A stretch of DNA of 64,000 nt from Leptospirillum ferrooxidans C2-3 (GTDB lineage Bacteria > Nitrospirota > Leptospirillia > Leptospirillales > Leptospirillaceae). Numbering within the stretch: position 1 is the stretch's first letter; every line of letters starts with the position of its first letter. Below are positions 63,328-64,000 of this stretch, one piece after another. The stretch lies in assembly GCF_000284315.1 (NCBI RefSeq), contig NC_017094.1, positions 651,486 to 715,485 on the forward strand, given 5' to 3'. The notes beneath the pieces were generated by a model. The model searched no databases and had not been told where the DNA came from. It worked only from the letters and a program-made list of their open reading frames with translations. A program made the position numbers and the translations under genes.

Positions 63328-64000
63328 TCTGACCTCTCTTTTAAAATTTTATATCTGGTAATGATATTCCTTTTTGGATGGATGGGTCAAATATTCTCTG
63401 GGTAAGCGGGTAATAGCTGGTGGCTTGGAATAGCTCTTTCCCCGGAGACTTTACTATTCAAGCGCTTGGACTCTATCCGAAAGAATGTATCAGTATTCCT
63501 GTTTCCTCCGGGGTTATCCGGCAGTTGGTCAATCCATTGCGCCTGCCACGTTTGATATGACCGACGAACGTGAATGATATGGTGCTGAAATGGACACGTT
63601 CGAATGGAGGTGAAGGATCCCCTGACTTTTGAAAAACCAAAGCCATGAAAGCGTTACCAAACTTTCGCCACATCAAGAAATATCATCTTGAGAGAGAGCG
63701 AATGGTCGGATGAGTTTCTCTCCCCCACATAGAAACCGTTTAGGGGAAGGCAGAGAGGATCTCCTTGTCGGTCAATATGGGCGAAGACATCCGGCATTGG
63801 TCGAAGCTTGACCCTCCAGCAACTCTGGAGGGTCAAGCCGGCCACAGTCGATGACCCACAAGAATAGGGAGCCATCTGGTCAATTCGTGCTTCCTCACCA
63901 AGAGCATTCTTTCTGATGACCAAAAGCAAAGAGAAAGAACCCGGATCCTGATGTGAGGAATTGCCAAGAGGACGCTGTCATCCCTGCCGGGATTTTCCGG
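63328..64000. other. 673-base region with no confident gene
   Basis: This contains the guaB promoter region near 63330-63450 and, beyond it, only short minus-strand frames (63473-63676 and 63654-63929). Both lack clear ribosome sites and show no family I know; the second ends in MIFLDVAKVW. They could be fragments of a decayed mobile gene or chance. The stem-loop at 63806-63838 lies inside. Codon pattern and Cys/Trp/Pro content look unlike neighbouring genes. Confidence 0.5.
63806..63838. repeat. 14-bp perfect inverted repeat in the guaB upstream flank
   Basis: GCTTGACCCTCCAG (63806-63819), a CAACT loop, and CTGGAGGGTCAAGC (63825-63838) form a perfect stem. There is no T-run on either side. 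It could be an operator, a mobile-element end or a structured RNA element. Confidence 0.7.

Overview
The window is a gene-dense, roughly balanced-GC bacterial chromosome segment with no rRNA, tRNA, CRISPR array or intact insertion sequence that I could recognise. LptD shows a Gram-negative outer membrane. A cbb3-type oxidase accessory gene, a quinol:cytochrome c complex with split cytochrome b, many c-type haem motifs, sigma-54 regulators including a NifA-like protein, and frequent TTG starts together fit a Nitrospirota chemolithoautotroph. Leptospirillum, probably an L. ferrooxidans-like nitrogen fixer, is my best guess. This is inference from gene content, not a database match.

Layout. (1) 1-4.9 kb: respiratory cluster with two short CcoN-like four-helix proteins flanking a SUMF1-fold protein, a small membrane protein, CcoG, and two unknown membrane proteins. 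(2) 4.96-18.9 kb: one nearly gap-free operon-like run: DUF420 protein, Nudix hydrolase, ferredoxin, sigma-54 activator with a Cys-containing PAS domain, trpEGDCFBA, accD, folC, lptD. (3) 18.9-20.8 kb, minus strand: M14-like peptidase and NAD kinase. (4) 21.2-26.95 kb: bc-complex operon with its own promoter and terminator: GltD-like FAD/NAD(P)/Fe-S oxidoreductase, Rieske protein, cytochrome b N-half and C-half, a 73-residue membrane protein and a tetrahaem cytochrome c. (5) 27-39.3 kb: mixed housekeeping: ABC exporter, YajQ, SppA, glycerate kinase, YHS protein, DUF185 methyltransferase, monohaem cytochrome, lipoprotein, DUF2127, MFS, CBS, TsaE, HIT and an exported unknown. (6) 39.5-48.3 kb: pyrimidine operon pyrR-pyrB-pyrC-carA-radical SAM-carB, then greA and a tiny membrane ORF. 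(7) 48.4-56.15 kb: a strong sigma-54 promoter before a zinc-ribbon protein and an ErpA/IscA protein, then a lytic transglycosylase, diguanylate cyclase, flavin disulfide reductase, glnA with a leader hairpin, and a NifA-like activator. (8) 56.16-63.3 kb, minus strand: guaB-guaA-rluB-aspS, with rluB carrying nine 126-bp repeats. (9) 63.3-64.0 kb: no confident gene.

Most unusual items: the bc complex led by a pyridine-nucleotide/Fe-S oxidoreductase, which could link the quinone pool to NAD(P)H or ferredoxin; the split CcoN-like/SUMF1 cluster; the sigma-54 promoter before the Zn-ribbon and ErpA genes; the glnA leader hairpin; the rluB repeat array; and a perfect 18-bp inverted repeat made from the last codons of the NifA-like gene. 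All functions are predictions from sequence.
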